This document shows, one piece after another, positions 46,929 to 56,848 of a stretch of 61,039 bases of DNA; position 1 is the first letter of the stretch; every line of letters begins with the position of its first letter. The DNA lies in assembly GCA_024958655.1 (NCBI GenBank), contig JANWUR010000023.1, positions 1 through 61,039 on the forward strand, read 5' to 3'. The notes beneath the pieces were generated by a model, which did not search any database, had not been told where the DNA came from, and worked only from the letters and a program-made list of their open reading frames with translations. The DNA is from Cyanobium sp. FGCU6. Lineage in GTDB: Bacteria; Cyanobacteriota; Cyanobacteriia; PCC-6307; Cyanobiaceae. A program made the translations under genes and the position numbers.

Positions 46929-49900
46929 CGCCGGAATCGTTCAAGAAACACCAGAGGCACACGATCTTCTGGATCAGTGTCTCTGACCTGATCGAACAAC
47001 ATCTGCGATTCCTGAATCTCTCCAGCGAGGAAGGCATCGATCCCTGCTTGCAAGATGTCGTGCGTTGCCAGCTTCTTGTCTCTCCTGTGGGGCGGATCCG
47101 CATCAAGAACCTCGTAGACGTTCACTCGCTGATTTCTGCCACGCACGATGGCCTGGTCCACGCGGCGGACCTGTACTAATTCAGGAGAGATCAGGCGGGT
47201 GTGACTCTCTTCGCTCATCAGGAACCTGGCACCATAAACCTTCGTGAGCTCCTCGAGGCGGGATGCGGTATTGACGGTGTCTCCGATCACGGAACACTGA
47301 ATGCGCTGGCCTCCCCCAACCGTGCCAAGCACCAACGGACCCGTGTTGAGTCCAATGCCCATGCGGAGCGTGGGTCTGCTTGAGCATCGCAGCTCATCAT
47401 TGAGCTCGCCGAGAGCGTGGAACATCTCAAGTCCCGCCTTGACTGCACAGTCTGTTGAGACGTCGAAAAGGGCCATGATCTGGTCGCCTGAGTACGAGTC
47501 GATGAATCCTCCGCAACTGCTGATCGGTTTGTCCATGCAACCGAAAAAGTTGTTCAGCAGCGCGATGGTGGCTGATGCTCCCAGCGACTCGGCCAAAGGG
47601 GCAAAAGACCTGAGGTCAGCAAAAATCACACTCATTGACTTCGTGACATTCTCACCGAGCTCAAGGCTGGCAATATCGGTATGCTCAAGGCTGTTCAGAA
47701 ACTGGCTGGGTACAAAGCGCTTCTGAGCACGAATCAGCCGTTGCTGATCGTGATAAAGGCGGGCATTCTCGATCGAAATGGATGCCTGAGCGGCCAGGAG
47801 GCGGATCACTTCGATCCGATTGGGTGTGATCACTCCAGAGACAGCACGGTTTTCCATGTAGATCACTCCGCCCAGGCTGCTTTGGCGGGTCATCGGCAGG
47901 CACAAGACGGACCGAGGACGAATCTTCCTCAAGTAGTGATCGGCATAGGGGACCGGATCATCGGGGGCATTGTTGAGCACGAACAGAACGCCGGAACGCA
48001 GCACCTGCTGAATCACCTGCAGAGGCAGAGTGTCGGGGTCAAGCAAGCGGGGCTCCGATGAAGGGGCAATGCCGTCATCCTGGTTGATATCCAGTCGGGC
48101 GGCCTCTACCAGCTGGCCCTCCTGCATAAGGACGAAACAACCAAGCTGACAGCCGGCATTCTCCAGCAGGATCCGGATCGTTCTGGGAAGCAACTGCTCC
48201 AGCTGGATCTCACTGGAGATGGTCTGGGAGGCCTTGATCACCGAATCCATGTCCAGGGTGTCGCTCTGATGAGCAGCCTCGGGGACGTGGCTGGCTGTCT
48301 CCGAGTCGGGATGCTGCAGGGGATGGGCGCTTGGGGCTCTGAAAACCAGAAATGGGAACTCCGCTTCCAGATGGCGAACCTTGCGATGGGCGCACCAGGA
48401 AGAGAACAGACCATGAGCCGCGCGAAGATAGCCTTCCGCATCCTTCGGCCTGTCCCAGGCAATCAGATGCCTGCCGGCCAGCTCGTGGGCGAAAGCTTCA
48501 TCGCGAATGAATCGGCTCGCGTGAGCGGCCGCCATGGACTGCTTCAGTCGATTGAGAGCAGCAACGGGTTGATTCTGGATCCTTGCAAGTTCGCCTTCCA
48601 TCATCAACTTCAGGTGCAGAAAGTTCCCTGGACAGTGGCGTGCCCATCGAGCCATCTGTTTCAGCTGCCTGCGCAGGCGAATCGCGACCTCCTCCTGCTC
48701 AGACTCATGAAGCCCATGGAAGGAAGCCGCTAGAACCAGAAAGGATATCAATTGAAATCTCACAAGCTGCGGAAGCGACATCGCAGAAGCCAGCAGTTCG
48801 TCCTGGGCACGAACATGAACCAGCGCCTGCGAATGCTCTCGATAGAGATAACAAATCTCGGCCTTGTAAATGTGATAGTTTGCAACTCCAGTCATGAAGC
48901 GCCGCTGGATCATCCCAGCCAGACAGAGATCCTCATCGAAGTGATCGTCGTCGAGTGAGAGCAGGCCGGCTGTGCGGCCCAGCATATTGCGCTGTAACTG
49001 TAGAAAGAGTGTGCCTGAGTCAAGCGAATCCTGGTATTTGCAGTCTCTGACGATGTTGAGATACTCCAGGTGCTTGCGTTCGGCGGTTTCCAGGTCGAGG
49101 GTTGGATCCCAGATGACACAGTCCTGTGCGCTGTAGGCTAAGTACAAGAGATCGCCCGACTGATAGCCTGCCTCGATACCCCTTCGAAACCATTCGGTCA
49201 TCGAGGCCCAGGAATGGCTCCAGTGATGCACGAACATGGCGTAGACATAAATCACTCGAGACTTCAGCGTGATATCGTCAAAGCGATCATTCATCTGTAT
49301 CGCCAGTCTGCCGAACTCAAGCCCAAGCGCAGGGTTACCAAGAGAGCCACACAGCAGCATGCCATAGGCAGCATAGGTAAATGCTGTGTCCTTGCTGTTG
49401 CCATAGCGCAACGATAGGCTGACAGCCTTAAGGACAATGTAGGGGAAAAGACTGCCGCTGCCGGAAAGAAAAGCTGCCGGGAAGATCTCCATCAGCAATC
49501 TGATGGCCACGGATTTCTCCTTGTTCGTGATGGCAGGAGAATCGATCAAGTCAGAGACATTTCGCTTTCGTAGCTGTCTTTTTATCGCTGCATGCTCGTT
49601 GGCGATTGATTGAGCATCAGGATCTTGAGTTATCGTAACTCCCAGCAGAGCCAGACCATGAATGGCTGTCTTGATGGATAGTTCCATCTTGCCTGTAGTG
49701 GAATGTTGACGTGTCCGCATCGAAAGGACTTCCGCCCGTTGAAGGTCAGTACGGCTGCGTTTCAACAAAATCTCAAACCAGTGATCCGCGTCTTCATAGC
49801 GTGCCGTTAGATAGGCACATTGCTGGTACTCCGTGGCTAAAGACAAGGCTAAAGAATAGTTGGTCTGCCAGATCTCCACGGAGCCCAGCTGAATCCCCGT

Positions 49901-52243
49901 CATAAAGTACTGTAGCGCCGATTCATAAGCGGCTGATCGCTGAGCTTGCATGCCGGCTGCAAGATTATGCTCCGCCAGATCGATCTTGTCGTCATAATCA
50001 GTGATCAGCTGTCTACCCATGTTGAGGTGGTCGACAAAACGGATCGGATTATCAACAAGTTCCTCAGCACTGGCATGCTTTCGTAGAAGGCAGCCCACCG
50101 AATAATGAATGGCTTCCCGCTCCTGATAGTCGCTCAGCTCATAAGCTGCCTGCTGAAGTTTGTCATGCAGGAAGCGATAAGTTGGGTTCTCCCGTGCATT
50201 CACTAGACGATCGAGTCCAGAGTCACTACCGCGAGAATGAGAGAACAGCTTATAGTCGTTGTTCATGGGCATCACGATCTGCTGCTTCATTGCAACCAGT
50301 AGTACAGTATTTGTTGCTTCCATTCCCTGCTCCACGATCTGGGACAGGGTCACCAGGTCAAATTCGTTACCAATACATGCCGCGCGCTGAAGGATGGATT
50401 GAATCTCCGGCCGAAGCAATCTCATATTTGAAACGACAAGGTCGATAATGTTGTCCGTAAGTGGGATAGCTCGTGCCGCCTCAAGATTCCAGCGCCATTG
50501 GCCATGCTTATGCAGGAATTGAATAACACGTAGCCGATGCATGGTCCGGAGAATCTCCTGGATTGAAAAAGGATTCCCCTGAGACTTCGCATGAATGAGC
50601 TCGGCAAGCTCCTTGCATGGCTCAGACGGTGTGTGGAGTGTCCTGGCGACCAACTGATTGACCGAGGAGCACTCCAGCGGGCCAAGGTGAATGGTACGAA
50701 TCGATAGATTTGCGCTGATCTCGTTCAGGACAACCTGGAGAGGATGCCCTGGGTCAACTTCATTACTTCGATAAGCCCCAATCAGCAACATTCGTGGGAG
50801 ATCCCTTGCAGCCGACAACCAGTTCAGAAACCCCAAGGTTGCACTGTCAGCGAACTGCAGATCGTCAAGGAAGATAACCAATGGCCTTGTGGCCGCAACC
50901 ACCTTCAGCATCTGGAGAAGGGTGAGGAAGAAACGATTCTGCGCTTCGTTTCGCGGCAGCTCAGGCAAATTGCCGCCAACGCCAAGAAGCGACTCAAGAT
51001 CCGGAATGAACTCTGTGAGAACTGCCTCGTTGGGATGCACAGTCCTGCGAAGATCAGCGATCAGTGAATCCAGAAACTCCTCTTCAACTTCTAACAGCTG
51101 GGGAATCAGGCTCTTCAGAGCCAGCGCTAAGCCTGAGAAAGGAGTGCTACGCTGAAACTGATCATACTTTCCTCGAAGCAGGAAACCCCTGTGAAGGAAT
51201 AATGGCTTGCACAGCTCATTGACCAAGGCAGACTTACCAATACCAGAATATCCAGTTACCATGCAGAACTCGGTGGCGCCACTGGCGACGTTCTCAAAGA
51301 CAGACCGAATGACTCTTAGCTCATGCTCACGGCCGACAAGCTGCTGTGGGATCTGAAACTTCGTACTCACATCTTTCGCACCCAGCCGGATCTCCAAAGT
51401 TGATGATCTTGATGTGATTGCAGTCCTACACAGCTTGAGGTCACTGATCAACGCGTGACTACTTTGATAGCGATCATCAGCATCCTTGGCGATCAACTTC
51501 ATCACGATCTCGGACGCTACCGTGGGAATGGATGGATCCAGGTCCCGAGGCGACCGGGGGATTCTGCTGATGTGCTGATGCACCCACTCCAACGGTGAGT
51601 CGGCATGAAAAGGGGATTCACCCGTCAACAGCAGGTAAAGCGTGATCCCGAGTGAGTAGAAGTCTGTTCGATAATCCACATTCCTGTTGATCCTCCCTGT
51701 CTGCTCGGGGGAGATGTAAGGAAGAAGGCCGGCAATCTCTCGGACTGGAACTTGGAGACTATGCTCATAGGGGAGTTCTGAGTGAAGCTCCAGGTTGCCA
51801 ATCTTGGCAGTTCCCTCAGAATCATTGAAGATACAATGAGGAGATATGTTATTATGAATGATCTCCTGGGCGTGGATGTCGTTAAGGCCAAGTGCTATTG
51901 CTTCCGCAAGCCGGATGACTTCGCTGATCGACATGCGGGAGTTGGGGACAGAGCGTAACCTCAGGTCCAGGGGTTCTCCGGCATCCTCAAGGACAAGGGC
52001 GATGTTTCCATTGCCGTAGTTCTCAAGCCCAATTGGCTTGACGATGTTTCTAGCACTCTTGAGGCGATTGAGAAGTTGGTATTCCCGGCGCAGAAGTGCC
52101 AGGCGCCTACGGGTCGGATACTCGTCAGCAATCGTCTTGATCAGGCATGGAGATGCATCGGATTGTCTCAATGCATTATAAACACTATAATATTGGCCCT
52201 CCTGAAGAATCCTCCCAAAGTTATATCCTGGAATTTTGGACAC
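46871..52243 (-). CDS. Pseudokinase-AAA-GAF-class III cyclase fusion
   Basis: A 1790-aa multidomain regulator. Residues 5-275 form a Ser/Thr kinase fold with K36, but the HRD Asp is Asn132 (IIHNNISPHCIF) and DFG reads GNL (149-151), so it should be a pseudokinase. An AAA/STAND-type ATPase follows with P-loop GYSGIGKS (331-338) and FLDDLQFAD, then a long helical-repeat region (about 750-1300), a GAF domain (about 1370-1510) and a class III cyclase domain (about 1535-1720). Metal ligands D1543 and D1587 and transition-state N1658 and R1662 are kept. The usual base-selecting Lys and Asp/Thr are Ser1583 and Ser1651. Confidence 0.85.
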   Translation of the reverse strand: MSKIPGYNFGRILQEGQYYSVYNALRQSDASPCLIKTIADEYPTRRRLALLRREYQLLNRLKSARNIVKPIGLENYGNGNIALVLEDAGEPLDLRLRSVPNSRMSISEVIRLAEAIALGLNDIHAQEIIHNNISPHCIFNDSEGTAKIGNLELHSELPYEHSLQVPVREIAGLLPYISPEQTGRINRNVDYRTDFYSLGITLYLLLTGESPFHADSPLEWVHQHISRIPRSPRDLDPSIPTVASEIVMKLIAKDADDRYQSSHALISDLKLCRTAITSRSSTLEIRLGAKDVSTKFQIPQQLVGREHELRVIRSVFENVASGATEFCMVTGYSGIGKSALVNELCKPLFLHRGFLLRGKYDQFQRSTPFSGLALALKSLIPQLLEVEEEFLDSLIADLRRTVHPNEAVLTEFIPDLESLLGVGGNLPELPRNEAQNRFFLTLLQMLKVVAATRPLVIFLDDLQFADSATLGFLNWLSAARDLPRMLLIGAYRSNEVDPGHPLQVVLNEISANLSIRTIHLGPLECSSVNQLVARTLHTPSEPCKELAELIHAKSQGNPFSIQEILRTMHRLRVIQFLHKHGQWRWNLEAARAIPLTDNIIDLVVSNMRLLRPEIQSILQRAACIGNEFDLVTLSQIVEQGMEATNTVLLVAMKQQIVMPMNNDYKLFSHSRGSDSGLDRLVNARENPTYRFLHDKLQQAAYELSDYQEREAIHYSVGCLLRKHASAEELVDNPIRFVDHLNMGRQLITDYDDKIDLAEHNLAAGMQAQRSAAYESALQYFMTGIQLGSVEIWQTNYSLALSLATEYQQCAYLTARYEDADHWFEILLKRSRTDLQRAEVLSMRTRQHSTTGKMELSIKTAIHGLALLGVTITQDPDAQSIANEHAAIKRQLRKRNVSDLIDSPAITNKEKSVAIRLLMEIFPAAFLSGSGSLFPYIVLKAVSLSLRYGNSKDTAFTYAAYGMLLCGSLGNPALGLEFGRLAIQMNDRFDDITLKSRVIYVYAMFVHHWSHSWASMTEWFRRGIEAGYQSGDLLYLAYSAQDCVIWDPTLDLETAERKHLEYLNIVRDCKYQDSLDSGTLFLQLQRNMLGRTAGLLSLDDDHFDEDLCLAGMIQRRFMTGVANYHIYKAEICYLYREHSQALVHVRAQDELLASAMSLPQLVRFQLISFLVLAASFHGLHESEQEEVAIRLRRQLKQMARWARHCPGNFLHLKLMMEGELARIQNQPVAALNRLKQSMAAAHASRFIRDEAFAHELAGRHLIAWDRPKDAEGYLRAAHGLFSSWCAHRKVRHLEAEFPFLVFRAPSAHPLQHPDSETASHVPEAAHQSDTLDMDSVIKASQTISSEIQLEQLLPRTIRILLENAGCQLGCFVLMQEGQLVEAARLDINQDDGIAPSSEPRLLDPDTLPLQVIQQVLRSGVLFVLNNAPDDPVPYADHYLRKIRPRSVLCLPMTRQSSLGGVIYMENRAVSGVITPNRIEVIRLLAAQASISIENARLYHDQQRLIRAQKRFVPSQFLNSLEHTDIASLELGENVTKSMSVIFADLRSFAPLAESLGASATIALLNNFFGCMDKPISSCGGFIDSYSGDQIMALFDVSTDCAVKAGLEMFHALGELNDELRCSSRPTLRMGIGLNTGPLVLGTVGGGQRIQCSVIGDTVNTASRLEELTKVYGARFLMSEESHTRLISPELVQVRRVDQAIVRGRNQRVNVYEVLDADPPHRRDKKLATHDILQAGIDAFLAGEIQESQMLFDQVRDTDPEDRVPLVFLERFRRQPASGPQPKQGDKSSPPR

Positions 52244-52275
52244 CTTAGTTTGCCTGCTCGAGCTGTTTGGGGCGA

Positions 52276-53016
52276 TCAGGCGTCACCGGCCTGAAAGACC
52301 TGCTTGCGTCTAGCGGTGAAGGCCGCTTTGGCTCCTCCCAGTAGCGGCTGTCCATGTCCACATAGGACATGCTCAAAGCTGAGTTCTTCTAAGCGCAGAA
52401 AGTCTTCCTCGGATGGGTCATTCAGGGATCTCCACAATGGACCAAAGTTAGCCCGTTGAAAATAGCCAAGGTCTGCCATGAGCAGGCGGGTCTCCTCAGA
52501 GAAATATGGGTCAGCAAGCTGCCAGTTCTGCAGTGCATCGCAGGCAATCAAGATACCTCCATGTCGATCCAGATGCAGGATTAACTCAGGGAGCTTCGAA
52601 GTACGAAAGCCGAAGATGCTGCCATCCTGAAGTGGACATGCACAGCCTTCCCTTAACCTGTGGTCGACAGTCAAGGAGCTCTCAGTATTCACCCCCTCAG
52701 GTGCCCATAGCTTCGCACCAAAGGTGTGCTGATAGAAGCCGTCGTCACGACCGTGCAGAGCTCCCAGCCGGAGCACATGCCTGACAGTGCCGAGCCCATT
52801 CAGCGCCTCAAGACCCTCCGGGTCGAGGCGGATTGTATTGACCAGGGTCAGCTCCCCCTCCTGGCGAACGATGACCATGTTGCGGCTGAATGTCCAGTCG
52901 GCAGCATTCAGTACGGTTTCCATCGACCCCGTCACCATGAAGAGGTCAGGAAAGACCTCCACCGGCAAGCCATGCTCAAGAGCTGGAGGGAAGGGGATCA
53001 TGTCGGTCATGTTCAC
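52276..53016 (-). CDS. Metallo-beta-lactamase-fold-like protein
   Basis: A 246-aa protein whose strand order (VEVFPDLFMVTGSMETVLNA, TLVNTIRLDPEGLEALNGLG, ILIACDALQNWQ, VLCGHGQPLLGGAKAA) resembles MBL-fold hydrolases. The metal motif HxHxDH is degenerate (GALHGRDDGFY), so hydrolase activity is doubtful. It overlaps the upstream cyclotransferase-like gene by 4 bp and forms a two-gene operon. It ends 33 bp before the 1790-aa gene starts, on the same strand. Confidence 0.6.
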   Translation of the reverse strand: MNMTDMIPFPPALEHGLPVEVFPDLFMVTGSMETVLNAADWTFSRNMVIVRQEGELTLVNTIRLDPEGLEALNGLGTVRHVLRLGALHGRDDGFYQHTFGAKLWAPEGVNTESSLTVDHRLREGCACPLQDGSIFGFRTSKLPELILHLDRHGGILIACDALQNWQLADPYFSEETRLLMADLGYFQRANFGPLWRSLNDPSEEDFLRLEELSFEHVLCGHGQPLLGGAKAAFTARRKQVFQAGDA

Positions 53017-53867
53017 AAGGGAGCAGATGGGGCAGTCATGACGCTTGCCTTGGCATCATGGTCGCCTCCAACCTGATGCACAGTCTCGATGGTTCCGCAG
53101 TAGCGATACTCCTGATGGTAGGCGTGCAGATAGTCATTGATATAGCACTCCTGCTCTGGGGTCAGTTGTCCTTCATTCCAGGAGTTGATCGTCGCATTGC
53201 CATCTGTTCCGTGCATTCGCTTGAGATGATAAATTGTCATGTCCCTTCCGGCAAAATATTGCTTGAGAAAGTCGTGGTGGCTGCGGGCGCCAGACATGTC
53301 GAAGACATGACCCGCTAGAGCAGTGCAATTGGGATGACGACTCAGCATGTCTGCTGTGAAGTGCAGATGAGGCCCCGGTGGTGGCGAATATCTGTCTCTT
53401 GGAATGGGCTGAAGAATGGGGGTTTCCCTGAGGGCTTCAATGTAGTGGTTGGGTAGCTTCGATTCGAAGGCTCCGTCAATCAGGATCTTCAGATAGCGTT
53501 GAGAAGGCTGGCAGGTATCATTGAGGAAAGACTCCAGCCCGATATACGTCACTGCTTCGACAAGTCGGCCATCGCTGTTGACGGTAACGGAAGTACGGTC
53601 GTAACCATAGCCATAGGCTTCAGCTGAATCGAGCAAAGAAAGATCACTCTTATTGCAATAGTGCAAAACTCCCCACACCACATCTGTCGTGCTGCTGGTT
53701 GGTTCAATGTTGCCAACTCCCCCTTCATGTGTGAAGAAGTGAGCCACATTGAACCGCAATCGCCAGCCATACAGGGCTGCCCGGGAGGACGCGATGGGAT
53801 TCACCCCTTTGGCAGCAAGGGAGGCAAGATTCATGTTTGAACCGTAGCCGAAATACCAGAACGCCAC
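53013..53867 (-). CDS. Gamma-glutamylcyclotransferase-like protein
   Basis: A 284-aa protein with the GGCT opening YFGYGSNMN (5-13) and the catalytic Glu at E83 in LLDSAEAYGYGYD. Family members cyclise gamma-glutamyl amides or related adducts. The C-terminal half (from about 150) is longer than usual and has no known motif. It heads a two-gene operon with the MBL-like gene. Confidence 0.78.
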   Translation of the reverse strand: MAFWYFGYGSNMNLASLAAKGVNPIASSRAALYGWRLRFNVAHFFTHEGGVGNIEPTSSTTDVVWGVLHYCNKSDLSLLDSAEAYGYGYDRTSVTVNSDGRLVEAVTYIGLESFLNDTCQPSQRYLKILIDGAFESKLPNHYIEALRETPILQPIPRDRYSPPPGPHLHFTADMLSRHPNCTALAGHVFDMSGARSHHDFLKQYFAGRDMTIYHLKRMHGTDGNATINSWNEGQLTPEQECYINDYLHAYHQEYRYCGTIETVHQVGGDHDAKASVMTAPSAPL

Positions 53868-54057
53868 CGATGAGAACTAAAGAGCTGTACAATACTAGTA
53901 CATTTTCGGATTGCATACTCTGCTTCGTGGTTCCGAGATTTATTAAAACTCCAGGTTTGTGAACACTCCAGCACCGTAATGGGCCAGGGGGAACCATGCA
54001 ATAGCTCTTGAGATGCAGGACCCGATAATTTGAGTAGCATGAGTACAACGCTTTATT

Positions 54058-56622
54058 GTGTTCATCATGAACTCTTTATCCGGTCATCCTGGCTTGGCGA
54101 GCCCCGTTGAGGGCAGCAACACCTTTTCTGTATCGAATGATACGAAAAGTGCGGACACCTATGTCATGGTCCGCCACACCGACAGTGATGCCCTGACGCT
54201 CTGGCGCTTTGATCCGGAGCTTTCGGAGTTGGTTTCTCCTGAACCAGCCTCTGTGAACGCTTCTTTCGATCGCAACCACCAGGTTCTATCGATTGGCCGC
54301 TATCTCCTCGTGTGGGGCCCGCTCGACAAGTCATCAGACACCCCCAGATTCCCCTATCGCCTGCTGGAGTTCAACCCGACACTTCCCAATCCTCTCGCAG
54401 CCACGCTGCCTTCTCTCCAGGAAGGAAACTGGCCCAAGAAGAAGTTCTGGTACTCCCGACCGGACTTCGGCAATCCTGACGGGGCGCACAAAGAATATGA
54501 AAGTGGTGAGGTTCTGCAACTGATTCCCCTTGGCGGTTTCATCCTCAACCTGATTCCAGCGACCGGACGAGGAACCTACCACTTGTGGAACTTCGATCCC
54601 AATCCCCTTGCACCTGGGACAACTGACCCGATCAGCCAAGCTTACACGCCGCAGGGTGCCTTCGACTCGATCACCACAGGGCATGACCTCATCCCGGTGA
54701 ACAACTATGTGATCGATCGTCTTCCTGACAGCGGAGAGTTCTGGCTGTGGAGTTTCGACCCTCAGAATGAGAATCCACTGGCGGCTCCAGCGGTGCAGGC
54801 AGGGCAGTGGTGTGACATTGATGCAACGCACAGCCTTGTGGCGATTGGTGATCAGATTCTCGACTGGGTTCCAGCCACTGGCCATTATCGGCTCTGGAAC
54901 TTCAACCCAAAGAATCCGAATGTGCTGGAGGGACCGATCAGGGAGGGGACGCTTCCAGAGGCATTTACTTCCACTTCCGAGCTTCTCGGCATCCAGGCGG
55001 TCCGCCCATTCCCTTCGACATCATCGGCTGTGGCTGATGCTCTACCTGGGAGCATCGAAGCCATGCGTTCCCGCATCAAGCATGTGGTGTATCTGATGCT
55101 GGAGAACCGTTCCTTCGACCATGTGTGCGGCTGGTTGTACGACAAGAAGGCCAGCGACATTCATTTCATTGGTGGAGGGCAGCCTGTGTTTGATGGTGCC
55201 AGGTCCGAGATGTACTGCAAACGAACCGATTCTGATGGCAAGGAAGTCAATGTCTATCTACAACTCTACAAGGATGGCGAACTCAGCGACGAATGGTCTC
55301 TGAATTTCCTCCCCATGGATCCCTACCACGACTATTCAGACGTAATGCATCAATACTACTATAAGAATCCAAAGGGCCATATCGAAGGCCATACCCCAGA
55401 CATGCAGGGATTCGTCTGGAACAACAGTTCGGATTCGGTGATGCTGTGCTACAGCCCGAAGCAGCTTCCTGTGCTCAATGGTCTTGCCGAGCGATACGCG
55501 ATCTCCGATGCCTGGTTCAGCTCCATGCCCGGTGCCACCGACTCGAACCGTGCGTTCGCATTCTCTGGTTCCGCCCTGGGTCAGCTCAACAACTTTCAGA
55601 ATGGACCGCAGTATGCCAACTGGCCCCAGTGTCCCCATCGGCAGTCGATCTGGAAGGTGCTCTGGTCGAATGGAATCACCGATTGGAAGATCTATAACTC
55701 GATCACCTGGATGCACTATGTCCACACCTACCAGCTATACCTCAAAGGGCAAATCCCCTCTCTCGACGCCGATCCCTCGGCTCACGTTGGCTCCATTGAC
55801 ACCTTCTTCGAGGCGGCGGCGGCTGGCACCCTGCCCTCGTTCTCTTTCCTTGAGCCTGTGTGGGTGGGCTCGGAAGGAACCACGTCCTATCATCCAGGGC
55901 CTGATGTCGTGCCTGGCGAGCGCTTCCTCAACAAGATCTTCGAGGCTCTCAAATCCAGTCCTGCCTGGAATGACACCCTGTTCGTGATCACCTTCGATGA
56001 ACATGGTGGGATCTACGACCATGTGCCACCGCCTCGGGCTGAAAATCCCTGGCCCACTGAGTCCGTCGATGGCTATCGATTCGATCGCTTCGGCGTGCGT
56101 GTGCCCACGATCCTGGTCTCTCCCTGGATCGAGGCGAGAACGGTCTTCCGCTCAGCCACCGCCACTCCCTTCGATGCCACCTCGTTCATGGCGACCCTGC
56201 TGGAGTGGTACGGGATTCCCCGGGCCTCCTGGTGGCTTGGTGAGCGGGTCAACCATGCTCCCAGCTTCGCCGGCGTGTTCACCCGTTCCTCGCCCCGCAC
56301 CGACCGCCCATCCTTCATCCCCCCGCATGACAGGGATTTTCCCAGCACGGGCGGCATCATCCCCCCCCTGAAACTGAACGATCTGCACCGGCTGATCGCC
56401 CCTCGCATCGTGCATGCCATCTCCGAGGGCAAGCTCACCCCTCAGGAAGCTGCGGCCGAAGCGGATCACATCCTTGACCAGGCTCTGGATCTGCAAGGTC
56501 TGGCGATCCTGCTCAACCAGCTGCAGGAGCGTATGGCTGCCATTCCCTGTGACACCTGGAAGCCACCGGGTGCTCCGCTGCCGGAGGCAGCGGTGAAGTT
56601 GATAGAGGAGAACGTCCGATGA
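54058..56622 (+). CDS. Propeller-phospholipase C/acid phosphatase fusion
   Basis: An 854-aa protein. The N-terminal 310 residues hold about five repeats ending LWRFDPE, LLEFNPTLPNPLA, LWNFDPNPLAP, LWSFDPQNENPLA and LWNFNPKNPNVLEG, which look like beta-propeller blades. The C-terminal part is a PF04185 phosphoesterase. The metal-site residues of the AcpA/phospholipase C group are present: E349-N350 in LENRSFDH and D647-E648-H649 in FDEHGGIYDHV. No signal peptide is evident, so export, if any, is by another route. GTG 54058 or ATG 54067 may start it. Confidence 0.8.
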   Translation: MFIMNSLSGHPGLASPVEGSNTFSVSNDTKSADTYVMVRHTDSDALTLWRFDPELSELVSPEPASVNASFDRNHQVLSIGRYLLVWGPLDKSSDTPRFPYRLLEFNPTLPNPLAATLPSLQEGNWPKKKFWYSRPDFGNPDGAHKEYESGEVLQLIPLGGFILNLIPATGRGTYHLWNFDPNPLAPGTTDPISQAYTPQGAFDSITTGHDLIPVNNYVIDRLPDSGEFWLWSFDPQNENPLAAPAVQAGQWCDIDATHSLVAIGDQILDWVPATGHYRLWNFNPKNPNVLEGPIREGTLPEAFTSTSELLGIQAVRPFPSTSSAVADALPGSIEAMRSRIKHVVYLMLENRSFDHVCGWLYDKKASDIHFIGGGQPVFDGARSEMYCKRTDSDGKEVNVYLQLYKDGELSDEWSLNFLPMDPYHDYSDVMHQYYYKNPKGHIEGHTPDMQGFVWNNSSDSVMLCYSPKQLPVLNGLAERYAISDAWFSSMPGATDSNRAFAFSGSALGQLNNFQNGPQYANWPQCPHRQSIWKVLWSNGITDWKIYNSITWMHYVHTYQLYLKGQIPSLDADPSAHVGSIDTFFEAAAAGTLPSFSFLEPVWVGSEGTTSYHPGPDVVPGERFLNKIFEALKSSPAWNDTLFVITFDEHGGIYDHVPPPRAENPWPTESVDGYRFDRFGVRVPTILVSPWIEARTVFRSATATPFDATSFMATLLEWYGIPRASWWLGERVNHAPSFAGVFTRSSPRTDRPSFIPPHDRDFPSTGGIIPPLKLNDLHRLIAPRIVHAISEGKLTPQEAAAEADHILDQALDLQGLAILLNQLQERMAAIPCDTWKPPGAPLPEAAVKLIEENVR

Positions 56623-56848
56623 CTTGCCCGGAACTCCAGATATGCTCCGGCAGTTATGCGCCACTTCCGTGTGTTCGCCACTGCCGTGCGATCGAGCTCA
56701 GCACGTTCCACCGGCTTGACGCCCCATTGAGCCGCGGGCACGTTAAAGCGTATGCGCCAGGCATCTTCGGATCGCTCGCCGTGCGGGTCCATGCCCATGC
56801 CCGCGGCACGACGTTCGTGACGCGGCACCATCGCCCCAAGCAGGGCCC
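56623..56848. other. Gap between the two phospholipase C-like genes
   Basis: 226 bp with no hairpin terminator or clear promoter found. A frame overlapping the first gene's stop is probably chance. Confidence 0.5.
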
